NCBI GenBank assembly: GCA_900073065.1
Contig: FJOG01000010.1
Location: forward strand, 1,662,666-1,726,665
Direction of reading: 5' to 3'
From: Phialocephala subalpina
Taxonomy: Eukaryota; Ascomycota; Leotiomycetes; Helotiales; Mollisiaceae
DNA length: 64,000 nucleotides
A model generated the notes under the pieces. The model made no database searches. It saw nothing but the letters and a program-made list of their open reading frames with translations, and was not told the DNA's origin. A program made the position numbers and the translations under genes. Within the stretch, counting starts at the first letter, position 1. Every line of letters begins with the position of its first letter. Shown here one piece after another: positions 11,085 through 22,445 of the stretch.

Positions 11085-13464
11085 ATGTCGGGCTATCCGC
11101 CACCGGGAGGAAACTATTCTCCTCTGCCGCAACACTCGCAACATCCTCACTCTCACCCCCAGCACCCAAGTATCCAGGTCCCGTCTCCAGGTGGGCACCA
11201 CGGCGATCCGCTCTCTGCCCATTCGCAGCACGGTCTCCCCATCCATTCGCCCTACCAATACGATCACCAAGCTGCGCAACAGCTCCAGTCACCGTCGCCA
11301 TATAGCAATGGTCACGGCCATTCCAATGGGCATGGACATGAAGATCTACAACAAGCACCGACGTCAGTTCCCCAAGCTGCGTCTGCCAGCGGAGGAGATA
11401 CACCCAAGGCCCGTCTGCGCAAGGCTTGCGATTCCTGCAGCATTCGTAAGGTGAAGGTAAGTTGCTCCAAAGGTCCGATGAAAGGAGAATGCTGATCACT
11501 TTCGTCTGAAGTGCGACGAGTCTGGTCCACCATGTAAGGCGTGTGCTTCCCTCGATATCCCATGTACCTTCGAACGACCCAGCAGACGTCGCGGCCCCCC
11601 AAACAGACATGCAGAAGCTATTAAGAAGCGAAGGTTAGAGTCACCAGGCGGAGGAAGCTTCTCTACACCCGTATCGCCAAACAACGTCGCAGAAACGCTT
11701 GCTTCATTCTCTTCCCACGCAATCCTCAACGCTGAGTCGATTTGCCCATTCTCGACACTGGAGCTATTGGTCGATGACTTCTTTACCTATATCCACCCTC
11801 TCTGTCCCTTCCCACACGAGCCCTCTTTCCGAGCTGCGTTCGTTGGCCGAGAAGACACTAAGAACCCCAACTTCCTGGCACTCCTTGCATCTATGATTGG
11901 AGCTTTAGTCGCATCGTTCCCTCGCAAGCCACGTCTACACCTCAAGGCTCAGCACCGCGAGCACCTCTTCCCCAATTCCATGAGCTTGGTCGACCGATGC
12001 CACAAGGTTGCAGTCGAGGCACGAGGACCTGGTTATCTGGACAAGGAGCTTTCTGTCTATGATGCGGTTACAAGTTACTTCTTGGGTTTGGCTGGAGCAT
12101 ACACCTTCCAATGGAGACAGACTCGGTTGTACTTCGGAGAGACATTGACCATTGCCAGAGTTCTTGGTGCTCATAAGCTCAAGGAGCCAGGCATTTTGTC
12201 CATCGGAGCCTTGCCAGGCGCATTTGGTGGTGGTCAAACCACTTTCCAGACTCAACCACAGGAGGTCGACTATATCCGCCAAGAAATTGGTAGAAGAATC
12301 TTCTGGGTCATGTTTGTAGGAATTGGGTATGTTCTCCTAACTACAGTGCGATTCTTATACTAACCATTCACAGCTCCATCCAACAACTTGGTTCTAGCTT
12401 CGGCGAGCTTCTGATGCCTCCTCCAACTCCAACCGACCCATATCCCCCTCTTCCTATGGAAGTTGACGATGAGTATATTTTCGTTGACCGCGTCGAACCT
12501 CAACCACCAGGCACAATCTCCAAGTTAACCGGATTCAATCTCAATGCCAAGGTCTATATGACTACAGCACCACTTGCTACGATGGAGTTGGCTTACGGTA
12601 TTGACGAGGTGTTCGACTGGGGTAGACAAAAGCGAGTTCTGGAGGAATGCCTTCGATCATGCAAGCACGCCGTCGACAGCGCTCCTCGTGAGCTTCTTCT
12701 TCAACCAGGCCCAAGACCAGGAGAGTTTGCTGCCCCACCACCAGCTACTCAATACTTCCCACCGCTTACCGAATATCCCGGCATGAGATCCAACGGACAG
12801 CAGCCAGGAGATGCTCAATTGATTCCTGATGCCAAGCGAATGCTGCAGTACGAGATTCAAAAGGCGAACATTTATGCCAGCCAGCTTGGTACGAGATCCT
12901 ACATTGTCGAAAAATACTGCAATCTTGCAGAAACTCATGAGAAGATGGTTGTCAATACTGGAGGAGAGTCGCAGTTGAGCAGCCCAGGTGTGATGGCTCG
13001 TGGATTGGACAACATGCTTCCGAAGCAGGAATCTACCAGCCACCATGATCAGGCCAATGTCATGGACGAGCGGGAGAGCATTGTCAAGGATCTGCTCACG
13101 ATGTTGTCCTGCATCAGTCAAGTAAATATGGAGCCGAACGGTGGAAGTTTTGTAAGTGACGAAATCTTTTCTGTTTCATGTCTCACACTAACTTTTCCCA
13201 CAGATCAACAAGATCCGCCAAATCGCATCCACCCTCATCGAGTCTCCACAAAGCAGAAAAGGCCCCTTGGCAGTCAAGAACGAAGAGTACCTGAGCCGAT
13301 TCCTCGACGTCCTTATGAAGCTCGAGCGAATCAGCCCTGGCATGGGACGTAGCGACTCTGCCGACGGTGTTGTGGATGAGGAAGAAGAGCTACGAAACTG
13401 GGCCGACCTTCGCGAGTATCAGATGAAGTTTGCGCAAGCTGGAGGATTTCTGAGCGAGATTTGA
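11085..13464 (+). CDS. Zn2Cys6 fungal transcription factor
   Basis: Four exons (11085-11456, 11512-12326, 12374-13151, 13204-13464) give 741 aa. The N-terminus is rich in His, Gln, Pro and Ser (low complexity, about 100 residues). A complete binuclear zinc cluster C-x2-C-x6-C-x6-C-x2-C-x6-C follows, with cysteines at 115, 118, 125, 132, 135 and 142. Intron 1 splits the cluster exactly between Lys124 and Cys125. After it come the basic linker RRRGPPNRHAEAIKKRR and the fungal middle-homology region (LVDDFFTYIHPLCPFPHEPSF ...). The protein should act in the nucleus as a DNA-binding activator or repressor recognising CGG-type sites. All three introns are 47-55 bp with GT-AG ends and keep frame. 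Target genes cannot be read from sequence; the nearby transporter/dioxygenase pair, whose promoter has an inverted CGG repeat, is a candidate only by proximity. Confidence 0.93.
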
Positions 13465-13998
13465 GGGAGGCGTTCCGGTGATTTGAGAGGTTCTGCATGC
13501 ATGGATTTACATATAAAAGTTGTCTTTCAGGACACATGGCGGTATTGATTTTCTTGGCGTTGAAAGAGCGTGGGATACAAAATCAGGGCATAGAACGGAG
13601 GACACGATACCAAATGGCTATGTGCAGGGGGATGATGAATGCATACCAGCCATACATTACAGTAGCATCGCGATGAACTTACATAATGAAATAATTGACT
13701 TGAGAGTCATACATATATGCCCATTCTTCAAAGTCCCAAGTTCTGTAGGACTTTTCGCTGCCAAAAGTTCCAAGTTTCATGTAGGAATAGTCAAGTTCAA
13801 CAAATGCATTCCAAACGATCAAAACGTCAACATGGCTAGTCTAGATACTTCTGTCTCGCTAGTAACAGCCATTGTCAACGTCCCAACCCAAGCGAGAGAA
13901 CCCAGAGTCTCAAAAGTTCCATTCTTACCTAGCTAGGACATTCACGCCTATCTACCAGAATCCCATATCCACAACTTCAGCCTCTCTTTCGCCCAACA
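13465..13998. other. Intergenic region between convergent genes
   Basis: Convergent 3' flanks of the Zn2Cys6 factor and the dioxygenase-like gene. Nothing else recognised; reading frames here have no support. Confidence 0.5.
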
Positions 13999-15261
13999 TT
14001 AGTAAGGCAAAGCACCAGCCAGCTTCAACAACCTATCATTCAACACAGGCTCCTCGAACGGTCGATCGCGATGATAGGGGTCTTTCTTTCCTAGGCGAAG
14101 GATCTCGGTTGCGCGCCAGAAATTGCGGTGGGGCCAGTGCGTCTACGTTCATCAGCTCGCAGCTCAACTGTCATCTCAAAGCTAAGACAGTGATGGAAGA
14201 CTCACGGTACGTTCCCTCTTCTCGAAGATCTCCTTCTTCTTCTCCAAATCCTCCTTGCTCGCCAACGCAGCAGGAGTATAGCATGCATAAATCACTGCCC
14301 GCGTGTTCTTTCCTTCAGGTAGGACGTTGTAGTGCACTGTTCTTGAGTCCCAGACTATGAGGTCGCCTGCTGCGGCGCAGACTTTGATTGTTTTGCAGCC
14401 GCGGTCTTCGAACCATGCGACTTCTGAGTCGTCGAAGCCGTGCCAGTCGTCTGGTACTGGGCCCCAGGATGCTTTCTTTTCCATGGAATGGGTTTTGAAA
14501 AATTCGTCGTTGAACTTGTGGGAGCCGCGCACAACGACAAGTCCACCATCCTCAGGTCCATTCCCGACAAGGTTGATAATTCCCTGCGCGCATTGGAAGC
14601 CTCGGATTTTGGAGTCTTGGTCTTGGTGTGGCCATCTAACGAGAAGTCAGCATCCTCGTCTCAAGCATTGCGGTGGGGGAAAAGCAAGAAGTGAGTTCAT
14701 GTCTCAAAGATTCTGGAGGCAGCAAAGAGGAGGTGAGCTGAGACTTGCCGAGCGGGCTTCGGTCTCGTCGCAGAAGGAAGTGGAAGAGTGATGTTGATTC
14801 CGTCGAAGGAGGCGAGGAGTTGGTCTGTGTTCCAGATCTTCGCAAACGCATCAAGAACACCGGGTTCGAGACGAGCGTCCCAGACGAATTTTTCGTGGGA
14901 GACGGAGTATCCGTGGTACATTCCGCCTCTGGTTGTTGTCAGCTCTTGTCTCTCCTCGTCCTCCTCGTCCTCCTCCACCGCATGGTCATCATCCTCCTCA
15001 TCAACGGAAATTCAAGAGAAAGGCAGAGAAAGGGAGGAAGTACTTCATATGAGCAGGCAAATGCTCCTCAGTCCAAGTACTAGGATCATTTCGATCGAAT
15101 CCAAGAGGAAACTTTTCAAGCCATTGGGTCATAGATTCGACGTATGAAGCTGCTCGATCTGCGGGGACGGCATTCTTGATTATGGCGTAGCCGTCGCGGT
15201 AGAGGCCATCTCGCCAGTCGTTGTAGCTTGTTGTTGTATTGGGGAGGATTGCGTGAGGCAT
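13999..15261 (-). CDS. Phytanoyl-CoA dioxygenase (PhyH) family protein
   Basis: Four exons on the - strand (15261-15044, 14928-14749, 14635-14206, 14142-13999) give 323 aa. This is a non-heme Fe(II)/2-oxoglutarate dioxygenase fold. The iron ligands are visible as H136-x-D138 in WPHQDQDS and H234 in SRTVHYN, with Arg245 placed to bind 2-oxoglutarate. Other family landmarks are GGLVVVRGSHK and the N-terminal DGYAIIKNAVP. Intron 2 uses a GC donor: only the GCAAGT at 14748-14743 joins PKPAR to WPHQDQD in phase, and the GT three bases on breaks the frame. Intron 3 is GTGAGT...TAG. The substrate is unknown; fungal members act in lipid or secondary metabolism. It is divergently transcribed from a sugar transporter 765 bp away. 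Confidence 0.92.
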
Positions 15262-16026
15262 GTTGATGGCCGAAGGCTACTTTCTCAGAATGAAGAATAA
15301 AGAGGACGAAAGATGAACGCAAATTGTAAATGGAAATTGAAATAAGGAGCATGAGAATAACCGACTTTATGTATCCAGATTTGACACCTCGTATGACCTG
15401 TAAAGACTTGTTTGCAATGTGTTGCCTTGCCACCAAGTCTCTAGACCTTTGGCATGGGCAATGGAATTCTGAGGACTTCCCCAAATTTTTGCGCCGCGGC
15501 CACTCCCCACGAACGCACCTCTTTCATGCGATGAACCACTTCAACTCCATGTTGCCATCACATGCAGATTTTGCACGTATCTAAACATGAACATGTTCAT
15601 GCTCCTCGCTCAAAGAAGTGAAGATGTTGCTTTTACGGCGCGTTGAGAGTCACGGCGCAACCCTTACTTGCGCCGCGGTGAACTCCCGCCGTGCTCAAAA
15701 AACCCCAACCTCACTCCTCAAAGTACAAACCAGAACGGATTTCCGAAGCTCCAGACCTCCCCCAGACTACAATTGAGACTAGGAATATAGGCAATCCGCT
15801 TGAGTTGATTGCCGATCAATGGCCAACAAGACATATGTACGATACGAAGGCATGCGGAAGAAAGCAAGATTCAAAGATAACGACATGTTGACTTCGTTCA
15901 AAGATAACAGGAGTGGGGATGAGAGTGATATATGAATCATGAAAATCCAAACATCTCCTGATATTCGGGCAAGTACATCTGCTCGTTTTGAAACTCGTTG
16001 TGATTGATTGGTGATTGATTGGCAAG
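15262..16026. promoter_or_regulatory. Bidirectional promoter with inverted CGG repeat
   Basis: Region between the divergent dioxygenase-like and sugar transporter genes. At 15653-15675 there is a perfect inverted repeat CGGCGCAA - 7 bp - TTGCGCCG, which also reads as CGG-N17-CCG. Nearby are further CGG/CCG-rich pieces (GCGCCGCGG near 15491, ACGGCGCG near 15635, CCCGCCG near 15685). Inverted CGG triplets are the usual targets of Zn2Cys6 regulators, one of which is encoded 2 kb away. That it is a working operator is inference. Confidence 0.45.
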
Positions 16027-17655
16027 ATGGCTCCCTCCAACATCGATGTTACTAAGACTCTGGGGAACAATACCCATCCGAAATGGTGGAAGGATCCGGG
16101 GATGCGGAAGTTGAACTTCATGATAATCTGTGTCATTACGGCGCAGATGACTTGTGGATATGATGAGGCTGTTGTTGGAAATTTCCAGGCTATGAAGCCG
16201 TGGCTGAAAGGCAAGTCGAGATGGTTGTCGTTGTTCAAGATCCTCGCTGACATTTCCTAGATATGTCATACCCTGATGCTTCTCACATTGGTCTTATAAC
16301 AACCATCATCTTCGTTGGCGGTTTCATCGGATCTTTCCCCGCTTCTCCTGTAGCAGATCGCTATGGACGGAAGATGGGAATGTACATCGGCTCTGCCTTC
16401 ACTCTCGTCGGGACCATCATCCAGGCCTCTGCCTTCGGCTATGCTCAATTCATGGTCGGAAGATGTCTTCTCGGTGTAGGAATCAGCTTCACCTGTGTTG
16501 CTGGCCCGTCCATGGTCGCTGAGCTTGCTCACCCAAGACAGCGAGGAACAGTACTTGACTTCTTCAATACCCTTTGGTACGTGGGTGCCATCGTTGCGGC
16601 TTGGGGCAGCTTCGGATCCGGCCACCTGAGCACAAGTTGGTGTTGGCGTATCCCGAGTTTGGTCCAAGCTCTTCCTCCAATCTTCTTGATCGCAATGCTG
16701 CCTTTCATGCCAGAGTCGCCGAGGTGGCTGCTTGCCCGCGGGAGATCGGAAGAAGCGAGAGCTGTCTTGGCTGAGTACCATGCCAATGGGCAGATGGACG
16801 ATGAGCTGGTGATATATGAGATTGACGAGATCAATACTGCTTTGGCGATTGAGGGCAGATATGCTGAGCTTGGATGGAATATTCTCTGGAACACGGCGGC
16901 GAACCGTAAGAAGATGGCACTTACCATCTCCGTCTTCGTTTTGTGCTTGTGGTGAGTACACTCTTGAAAATATCGAGGACCAGGTTGACAATATCAGGTG
17001 CGGACAAGGAGTGATCAGTTACTACTTCTCTCCTCTCCTCACTTCCCTCAAAGTCACTGGCACCAACCAGCAGACTGGAATCAACGGCGGAATGCAAATC
17101 TGGAACTTCATCGTCTCCATCGCAGGTGCCTTGCTTGCAGATCGAATTGGTCGAAGAGCACTCTGGATGGTCTCCCTCATCGGCATGATCTGCTCTAACA
17201 TCGGCATCACGATCACCAGTGCCGTTTTCGACAATCAAGGGGGTAATGCAGCAGCATACTGCGCAATCCTCTTCCTTTTCCTGTACAATGCTGGCTTCAA
17301 CATAGCTTGCAACCCTCTGGCGTACTCGTATCCAACTGAGATCCTGCCATACAGCATGCGAACCAAAGGACTCGCTGCCATGGTTGCAATTGGACAGGCT
17401 TTGTTGATCGTCTCGCAGTATGCCAACCCTGTTGCGATCGACAACATCGGATGGAAGTACTGGCTGTTCTTCCTGGGCATGTTGGTCCTGTTCCTTGCCA
17501 TGGTGTACTTCACGTACCCCGAGACCAAGGGCTTGACACTCGAAGAGCTTGCTAGATTGTATGAGAATGACGAGACTGTTAACATTGTGGAGAAGATGGA
17601 AGGCATTGAGCCTGAGCCGGAAATGGTACCAGTGGCCGTGGAGAAGAAGGAATAA
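16027..17655 (+). CDS. MFS sugar transporter (hexose/lactose permease type)
   Basis: Three exons (16027-16210, 16261-16951, 16998-17655) give 510 aa with about twelve membrane segments. Sugar-porter signatures are plain: DRYGRK after TM2, GRCLLGVGIS, PESPRWLL, GRRALW, PTEILPYSMRTKG and PETKGLTLEE. The N-terminus (CGYDEAVVGNFQ) matches the GYD start of the first membrane segment. Intron 1 (50 bp, 16211-16260) has a GC donor, AAAG|GCAAGT; this alone gives WLK-D-MSYPDASHIG, while nearby GT donors give stops. Intron 2 is GTGAGT...CAG. The protein should be a plasma-membrane proton-sugar symporter or facilitator; the substrate is not decidable. It is divergent to the PhyH-family gene. Confidence 0.93.
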
Positions 17656-17984
17656 GTTGAGTAGCAGAAAATAGTAATGATAGAACGAAGCGCAGTCAAG
17701 AACCCAAATATTTCTCAAATGACTCGAGGTGTATGTGACTGTAGAATCAATGCTGCTTCTGGCGGCTCGTTGGTGCTTGAAAATTTTCGACACTTGCCAT
17801 GTAGCGCTTTCCCCCAGACTTTCAGCTCGACTTTCCAAATTCTTCCCAACAATAGAGGTTCCCAAGCTGTGGCTTCGTTGCGCTTAGACGGAATTGTAAT
17901 TCGTGGAGAGTTCGCTCGTACGCTGTCTACCGGAACGCCACCCAAATGCTTTATACACTATTGTACACCGTCGCGGTCGTCAGA

Positions 17985-18442
17985 TCATGGTCGTTGTCCT
18001 GGTCCAGGAGGTCCAATTTGCCCTGGCATCTCTTGTGCCCCTTCCGCCTTCAGCTTCTCCAACGTCTTGTTACGTTGGTACTCCATTACTCTCCGCTTCT
18101 TGAAGTATGTGACCTGTTCGAACAAATCAACCGCCGCTCGAAGATGCTTCCCTTCTGCTTTCCCAACAGAGTACACCCCCGCAGAAGCAGTGGAAAAGAT
18201 GCACTCACCCAACTCGATGCGCAGTTCGCCTCAAATCCTTTCCCCTCCGCCGAACATGCCTTTCCTGCTTTGTCTTTCTCCCCTATGCTGTCCACGATGT
18301 TGTTCTTGTCCAAGCATGCAAAGTATGCATCTCTCGCCTCCCAGCACATCGCTCTCTGACTTCGGTCCGGGGCTATCGGTGCGCCATCCGTGGAGATCTT
18401 TGGTGCTGGAGGGCCTGTGGGAGAGCTGCTGAAGAAACCCAT
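17985..18442 (-). CDS. COA6: Cytochrome c oxidase assembly factor 6 homologue
   Basis: Two exons (18442-18209, 18113-17985) give 120 aa. Paired cysteines C33-x9-C43 and C63-x10-C74 define the CHCH-like COX6B/COA6 fold. The N-terminus MGFFSSSP resembles fungal Coa6 starts, and the intron joins NCASSW to VTYFKKRRVMEYQR, the expected continuation. The protein acts in the mitochondrial intermembrane space in copper delivery to Cox2 during complex IV assembly. The tail is Pro/Gly-rich (GQIGPPGPGQRP). An upstream in-frame ATG at 18490 would add 16 unconserved residues; I prefer 18442. It is divergent from the SYS1 homologue and about 350 bp from it. Confidence 0.88.
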
Positions 18443-18793
18443 CTTGAAGTCTTGATGGAAGGAATCGGAAGTATGGCTGGAAGCTGACAATCAGGATTTC
18501 AATTAGCACCCGATCTGAACAAAGTCGAGGCGACTGACGCTTTCCAAGAAGAAGAGTGCTTACAATCGCTGCTTTGATTCCAAATCTCGAAGTCCAATTC
18601 GAAGCTCTCAAGAAGCTCGTCTCCGCATTGTCGCCTCATCACCTGACGGCAGAAAAACACCGCTAAGCCCGAAACGCCTCGATCTCTGGCCTCACAACAG
18701 GCAACTTCAAGCTCCCAAAGCTCCATCTCCATCACAACAAAGCACATCCAACTTCACAAATGTTACCCAGATAACATCTTCACACCACATACC

Positions 18794-20013
18794 ATGGTAC
18801 GGCGACGACGACCTCCACGGCCCGGCGCCCTCACCGAGCTCCCACCCCTGAAGATCCTCACGCAGATTGTACTGCTCCAAGCAATATGGTACATGGTTGC
18901 GACGGCTTTAATCCTATTCACTGCTTTGGTGGCTGGGAAGCATTTCAGTTTTGATTTGGTGTTGAGCTGGAGGAGCTTGAGGGGAGATACGACGGTGGGG
19001 TGGATGTTGGGACTTGTTTGGTTGTTGAATTCCTTTNNNNNNNNNNNNNNNNNNNNNNNNNNNNNNNNNNNNNNNNNNNNNNNNNNNNNNNNNNNNNNNN
19101 NNNNNNNNNNNNNNNNNNNNNNNNNNNNNNNNNNNNNNNNNNNNNNNNNNNNNNNNNNNNNNNNNNNNNNNNNNNNNNNNNNNNNNNNNNNNNNNNNNNN
19201 NNNNNNNNNNNNNNNNNNNNNNNNNNNNNNNNNNNNNNNNNNNNNNNNNNNNNNNNNNNNNNNNNNNNNNNNNNNNNNNNNNNNNNNNNNNNNNNNNNNN
19301 NNNNNNNNNNNNNNNNNNNNNNNNNNNNNNNNNNNNNNNNNNNNNNNNNNNNNNNNNNNNNNNNNNNNNNNNNNNNNNNNNNNNNNNNNNNNNNNNNNNN
19401 NNNNNNNNNNNNNNNNNNNNNNNNNNNNNNNNNNNNNNNNNNNNNNNNNNNNNNNNNNNNNNNNNNNNNNNNNNNNNNNNNNNNNNNNNNNNNNNNNNNN
19501 NNNNNNNNNNNNNNNNNNNNNNNNNNNNNNNNNNNNNNNNNNNNNNNNNNNNNNNNNNNNNNNATTGGGTATGCCTCTCTTTCCCGTCCATCTGTCTTTC
19601 ACAGAAGCTGATATCTTTGCAGAGTAATATCGCTTCTTCTCTTGATATCTCGAAGCAAACTCGTCCCCGATTTCGCCATCACGCTTCACTTTATCCACCT
19701 CCTCGTCGTGTCCCTCTACTCCCATTCGATACCCCAGAACGCATTATGGTGGATGTTGCAGATTGTTAGTGCGGCGATGATGACTGCCCTCGGAGTCTGG
19801 AGCTGTCAGTACAGAGAGTTGAGGCCTATAAACTTTGGAGGGAGCGCTGCGGCAGCGGGATCGAGCACACATGCGGCAGAGAGCGCTCCGAATAACGAAG
19901 AGGGCCACGACCCCGAGCAAGGATATGGCAGAGGAAGAGGGAGAGGCAGGGGCCGTGACGGCGCTGGGGAATACGAGATGGTGGGGATGAAACCCGAGGG
20001 TGAAGCCAGCTGA
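18794..20013 (+). CDS. SYS1: SYS1 homologue, Golgi membrane protein (interrupted by assembly gap)
   Basis: Exon 1 from the ATG at 18794 encodes RRRRPPRPG, then PLKILTQIVLLQAIWYMVAT, LFTALVAGKHFSFDL and SWRSLRGDTTVGWML, the first two membrane segments of Sys1. Coding runs into the N gap at 19037. After the gap an exon starting near 19623 continues VISLLLLISRSKLVPDFAI and ITLHFIHLLVVSLYS to the stop at 20013. Only a handful of conserved residues should be missing, so the gap mostly covers intron or is oversized. A likely intron (GTATGC...TTGCAG) lies just after the gap. The C-terminus is hydrophilic with Gly-Arg repeats. Sys1 recruits Arl3/Arl1-type small GTPases to the Golgi membrane. Confidence 0.9.
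19037..19563. other. Assembly gap (527 N)
   Basis: A run of 527 undetermined bases inside the SYS1 homologue. Any continuous translation through it is artificial. Confidence 1.
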
Positions 20014-20237
20014 TGCACGGGAGTGCTAGAATTGTTTGGATAGGCGCAAGAGACGATGGCATTGGGTGGAGTTTTTGGCTAGGGCTGTAATAGTACAACG
20101 GCATCAGATTCTCGGCTACCTATGGTCTGCGATACCCAATATGTTAGGTTCCAATTTCATTCTACCTGGATGCTGAGTCCTCGTTAATTTTTCTATCCTT
20201 CATCAACCACAAGACAATCTTTCTGACTCCAGCAGAG

Positions 20238-22445
20238 TTACAAATACGTCCGTTCTCTTCTCCCGCCCTTTCCTGCCCAGACCTCCTTGCTTGGGCCTGC
20301 CGGCAATCCATCAATCTCTACGCCATCATCACTTGGAGTGAAGATCTGCGTCCCGTTCGTACTTGTCCTTGACATCTTCGGTCTGTCCTGTGCATTGAAC
20401 CCACGCAACTCTGCTAGAGTAGGCAATACAGAGGGTCCTGGACTGCTCATGGCTTCCTGTATCCGTCTTGGCCCGAATGGATAGGCTGACACCCTCTCCT
20501 CCTTCGGACTCGTGAGAGTACTTCCGACAGCACTGAGTATGCTTCTGCTGATGGGTTCCATGATACCTTCGGTGTCTGGGCTTTTTGAGGTCCGGAAGTC
20601 CTCGGATGTGCATACTTCCGAGAGCATACTTCTTCTCCTTTGTCTGCCTACGGATCTCTGAGAAGAAAAGGAATATGTCGACGACGGAGTATTTGGCTTT
20701 GACGATGGAGAAAGTGATGGGAACTCTGATCTCGTGTGGCTTGTACCACAAACAGCGAGTGTCGATGAAGCAGGTGAACGGATGAGTTCTCGAGATGATA
20801 TGATATCCGATGCTGTCGTAACACCTGGCGTCGACGGGGCATTCGCACGCAAGTGGGACATTTCTGCTGCAACCAACGAAGCAGCCGCAGCAAGAGGGTC
20901 TCCAAGTGGAAAGATTGGAGTTGGACTTCGAACTGGCAGCCCGAGCTCAGTGCCATTTGGACTCATTTGGCCACTTCTGGGAGTGTTGTAGTGCGGTGTG
21001 CTGTCAACACTTGAGCCGTGGATGTCTCCTCTCTCCTGAGCTCTCAATCTTCTGATTTTTGCATCGCTGCTCAATATTGGACTTGATGTCCCACTCGCGC
21101 TTGACTCTGATGCGGATGTTAGGTCCTCGGATGCTCTAGATGGCAGCGCTGAGTGCAAGCTGCCACTCATGCGTCTTCTGAAGTTCTTCCATCTCTTCAC
21201 AACAAGCTCTCGGACTGGTTGTATGAAAACTGGATGAGGCTCGGAACGAAGAACGGGTTGCAGACGGTAGTTTGCTCTGGGAGCGGAGGGTCCAGCTCTG
21301 GAATCTGTTACAGCAGCTTCCTCATCTCTCGAACATTCCGGAGCACGAGCAGCGCGACGTTTGCTTCCGGCACTGGGCATATGAGGCATGGCAATCGATC
21401 GATTGTTCGGGTCATGAACCCCCTGCCTCCTATACCATGCGGTCGCACCTACGCTAGGATCAAGCTCGTTGGGACTACAACAGGTTCGGATGTAGTCCTC
21501 TTCGTCCCCATACCCTGAGCCTTCTGTATTGTGTAGGGGCCGATACGATCTGGGATGCCGAGAGCAAGGACTCGAAGTCCCTATGTTTGGTGTTGACGTG
21601 TCGGTATTACTTCGAATCGGCGGAGAGCCTGCATTTGGACCATCAAACCTGCCAGACCAGACCTGTACCGGCGAGGTGTTTCTAGCTTGGTGACCAAAGG
21701 ACGGCGAATAGCGGAAGTGGGTGTGCATGCGGAGTGAGCTGATCAGACGTGAGTCTTGGACTCTGCAAATGCCATCTTCGTCTCTTGTGTATTCGGGGGT
21801 CACGGCGGTGATCGAGTCGGGAGGAAGCGTGAAACAAGCTCCAAGAAGCTGTACGGCGACGAGGTGGGCGAGATCATGGACGGCATTCGGATCTGCCAGA
21901 TAGCTGTCGGATATGGCTCGACGTCGCATGTCGTACTGTGCTTTTGGGGCATTGCCGATCCCTTGCATTCCAAATCGCTCTTCTTGTTCACTCGCCACTC
22001 TTTGCTGCAGCTTCTGCTGACATGCATACTTGGACTCTGGCGACCACCAATATGGACGACCTGATTGGCAAACGTATTGCCATTCGAAGATCTCCCGATC
22101 GATCATATTGCGGGACATCGTATCTGCTGGGCTGTCTAGGTCAAATTTGCTGTCTGCCGACCCATCGAATCTGCGGCCGGCTCCATTGCTGATAGACGAG
22201 AGAGAGCGCCTGGTAGCTCTCTGATCTCTCAATTTCTCAGTCTCCGGCATATATAGGACCTGATTGTTCTCGGACTGGTTGTTCTTGGATCTTCTCGTAT
22301 CTGCGGTTGACAATCTGTTCTCTGATGTGCGGGATGCTCGTCGGCGATGGGAAAGAAGTTTGGAGAAGTCGAACGTGCACTTCGTTCGAGGCAGAGATGC
22401 AACCGATGGCTCGGGCGAGTCGGGAAGATCCTCGTAAGAATTCAT
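20238..22445 (-). CDS. Uncharacterised fungal protein, mostly disordered
   Basis: Intact single-exon frame of 735 aa; I do not recognise a named domain. It starts MNSYEDLPDSPEPSVASLPR and is very rich in Ser, Arg, Pro and Thr throughout, typical of a regulatory or scaffold protein with many phosphorylation sites. The best-ordered segment is near residues 115-215: EIFEWQYVCQSGRPYWWSP, a basic helix, then DPNAVHDLAHLVAVQLLGAC. This Trp/Tyr-rich box followed by a helix is probably the conserved core. There is no signal peptide or membrane segment. The length of open frame in Ser-rich but not repetitive sequence makes it a real gene. Confidence 0.8.
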   Translation of the reverse strand: MNSYEDLPDSPEPSVASLPRTKCTFDFSKLLSHRRRASRTSENRLSTADTRRSKNNQSENNQVLYMPETEKLRDQRATRRSLSSISNGAGRRFDGSADSKFDLDSPADTMSRNMIDREIFEWQYVCQSGRPYWWSPESKYACQQKLQQRVASEQEERFGMQGIGNAPKAQYDMRRRAISDSYLADPNAVHDLAHLVAVQLLGACFTLPPDSITAVTPEYTRDEDGICRVQDSRLISSLRMHTHFRYSPSFGHQARNTSPVQVWSGRFDGPNAGSPPIRSNTDTSTPNIGTSSPCSRHPRSYRPLHNTEGSGYGDEEDYIRTCCSPNELDPSVGATAWYRRQGVHDPNNRSIAMPHMPSAGSKRRAARAPECSRDEEAAVTDSRAGPSAPRANYRLQPVLRSEPHPVFIQPVRELVVKRWKNFRRRMSGSLHSALPSRASEDLTSASESSASGTSSPILSSDAKIRRLRAQERGDIHGSSVDSTPHYNTPRSGQMSPNGTELGLPVRSPTPIFPLGDPLAAAASLVAAEMSHLRANAPSTPGVTTASDIISSRELIRSPASSTLAVCGTSHTRSEFPSLSPSSKPNTPSSTYSFSSQRSVGRQRRRSMLSEVCTSEDFRTSKSPDTEGIMEPISRSILSAVGSTLTSPKEERVSAYPFGPRRIQEAMSSPGPSVLPTLAELRGFNAQDRPKMSRTSTNGTQIFTPSDDGVEIDGLPAGPSKEVWAGKGGRRERTYL

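Noticed and set aside
10858..11610. 250-codon open frame on the - strand over the start of the Zn2Cys6 gene
   Set aside because: It is antisense to the clear zinc-cluster coding exons, has no domain, and is open only because of the repetitive composition of the other strand.
16921..17865. 314-codon open frame on the - strand over the sugar transporter
   Set aside because: It is antisense to conserved transporter exons with PETKG and PTEILP motifs; its own sequence is unrelated to any family.
18763..19725. Long frames of 200-320 codons crossing the N run on both strands
   Set aside because: They are translations of undetermined bases. Only the SYS1 parts on either side are real.
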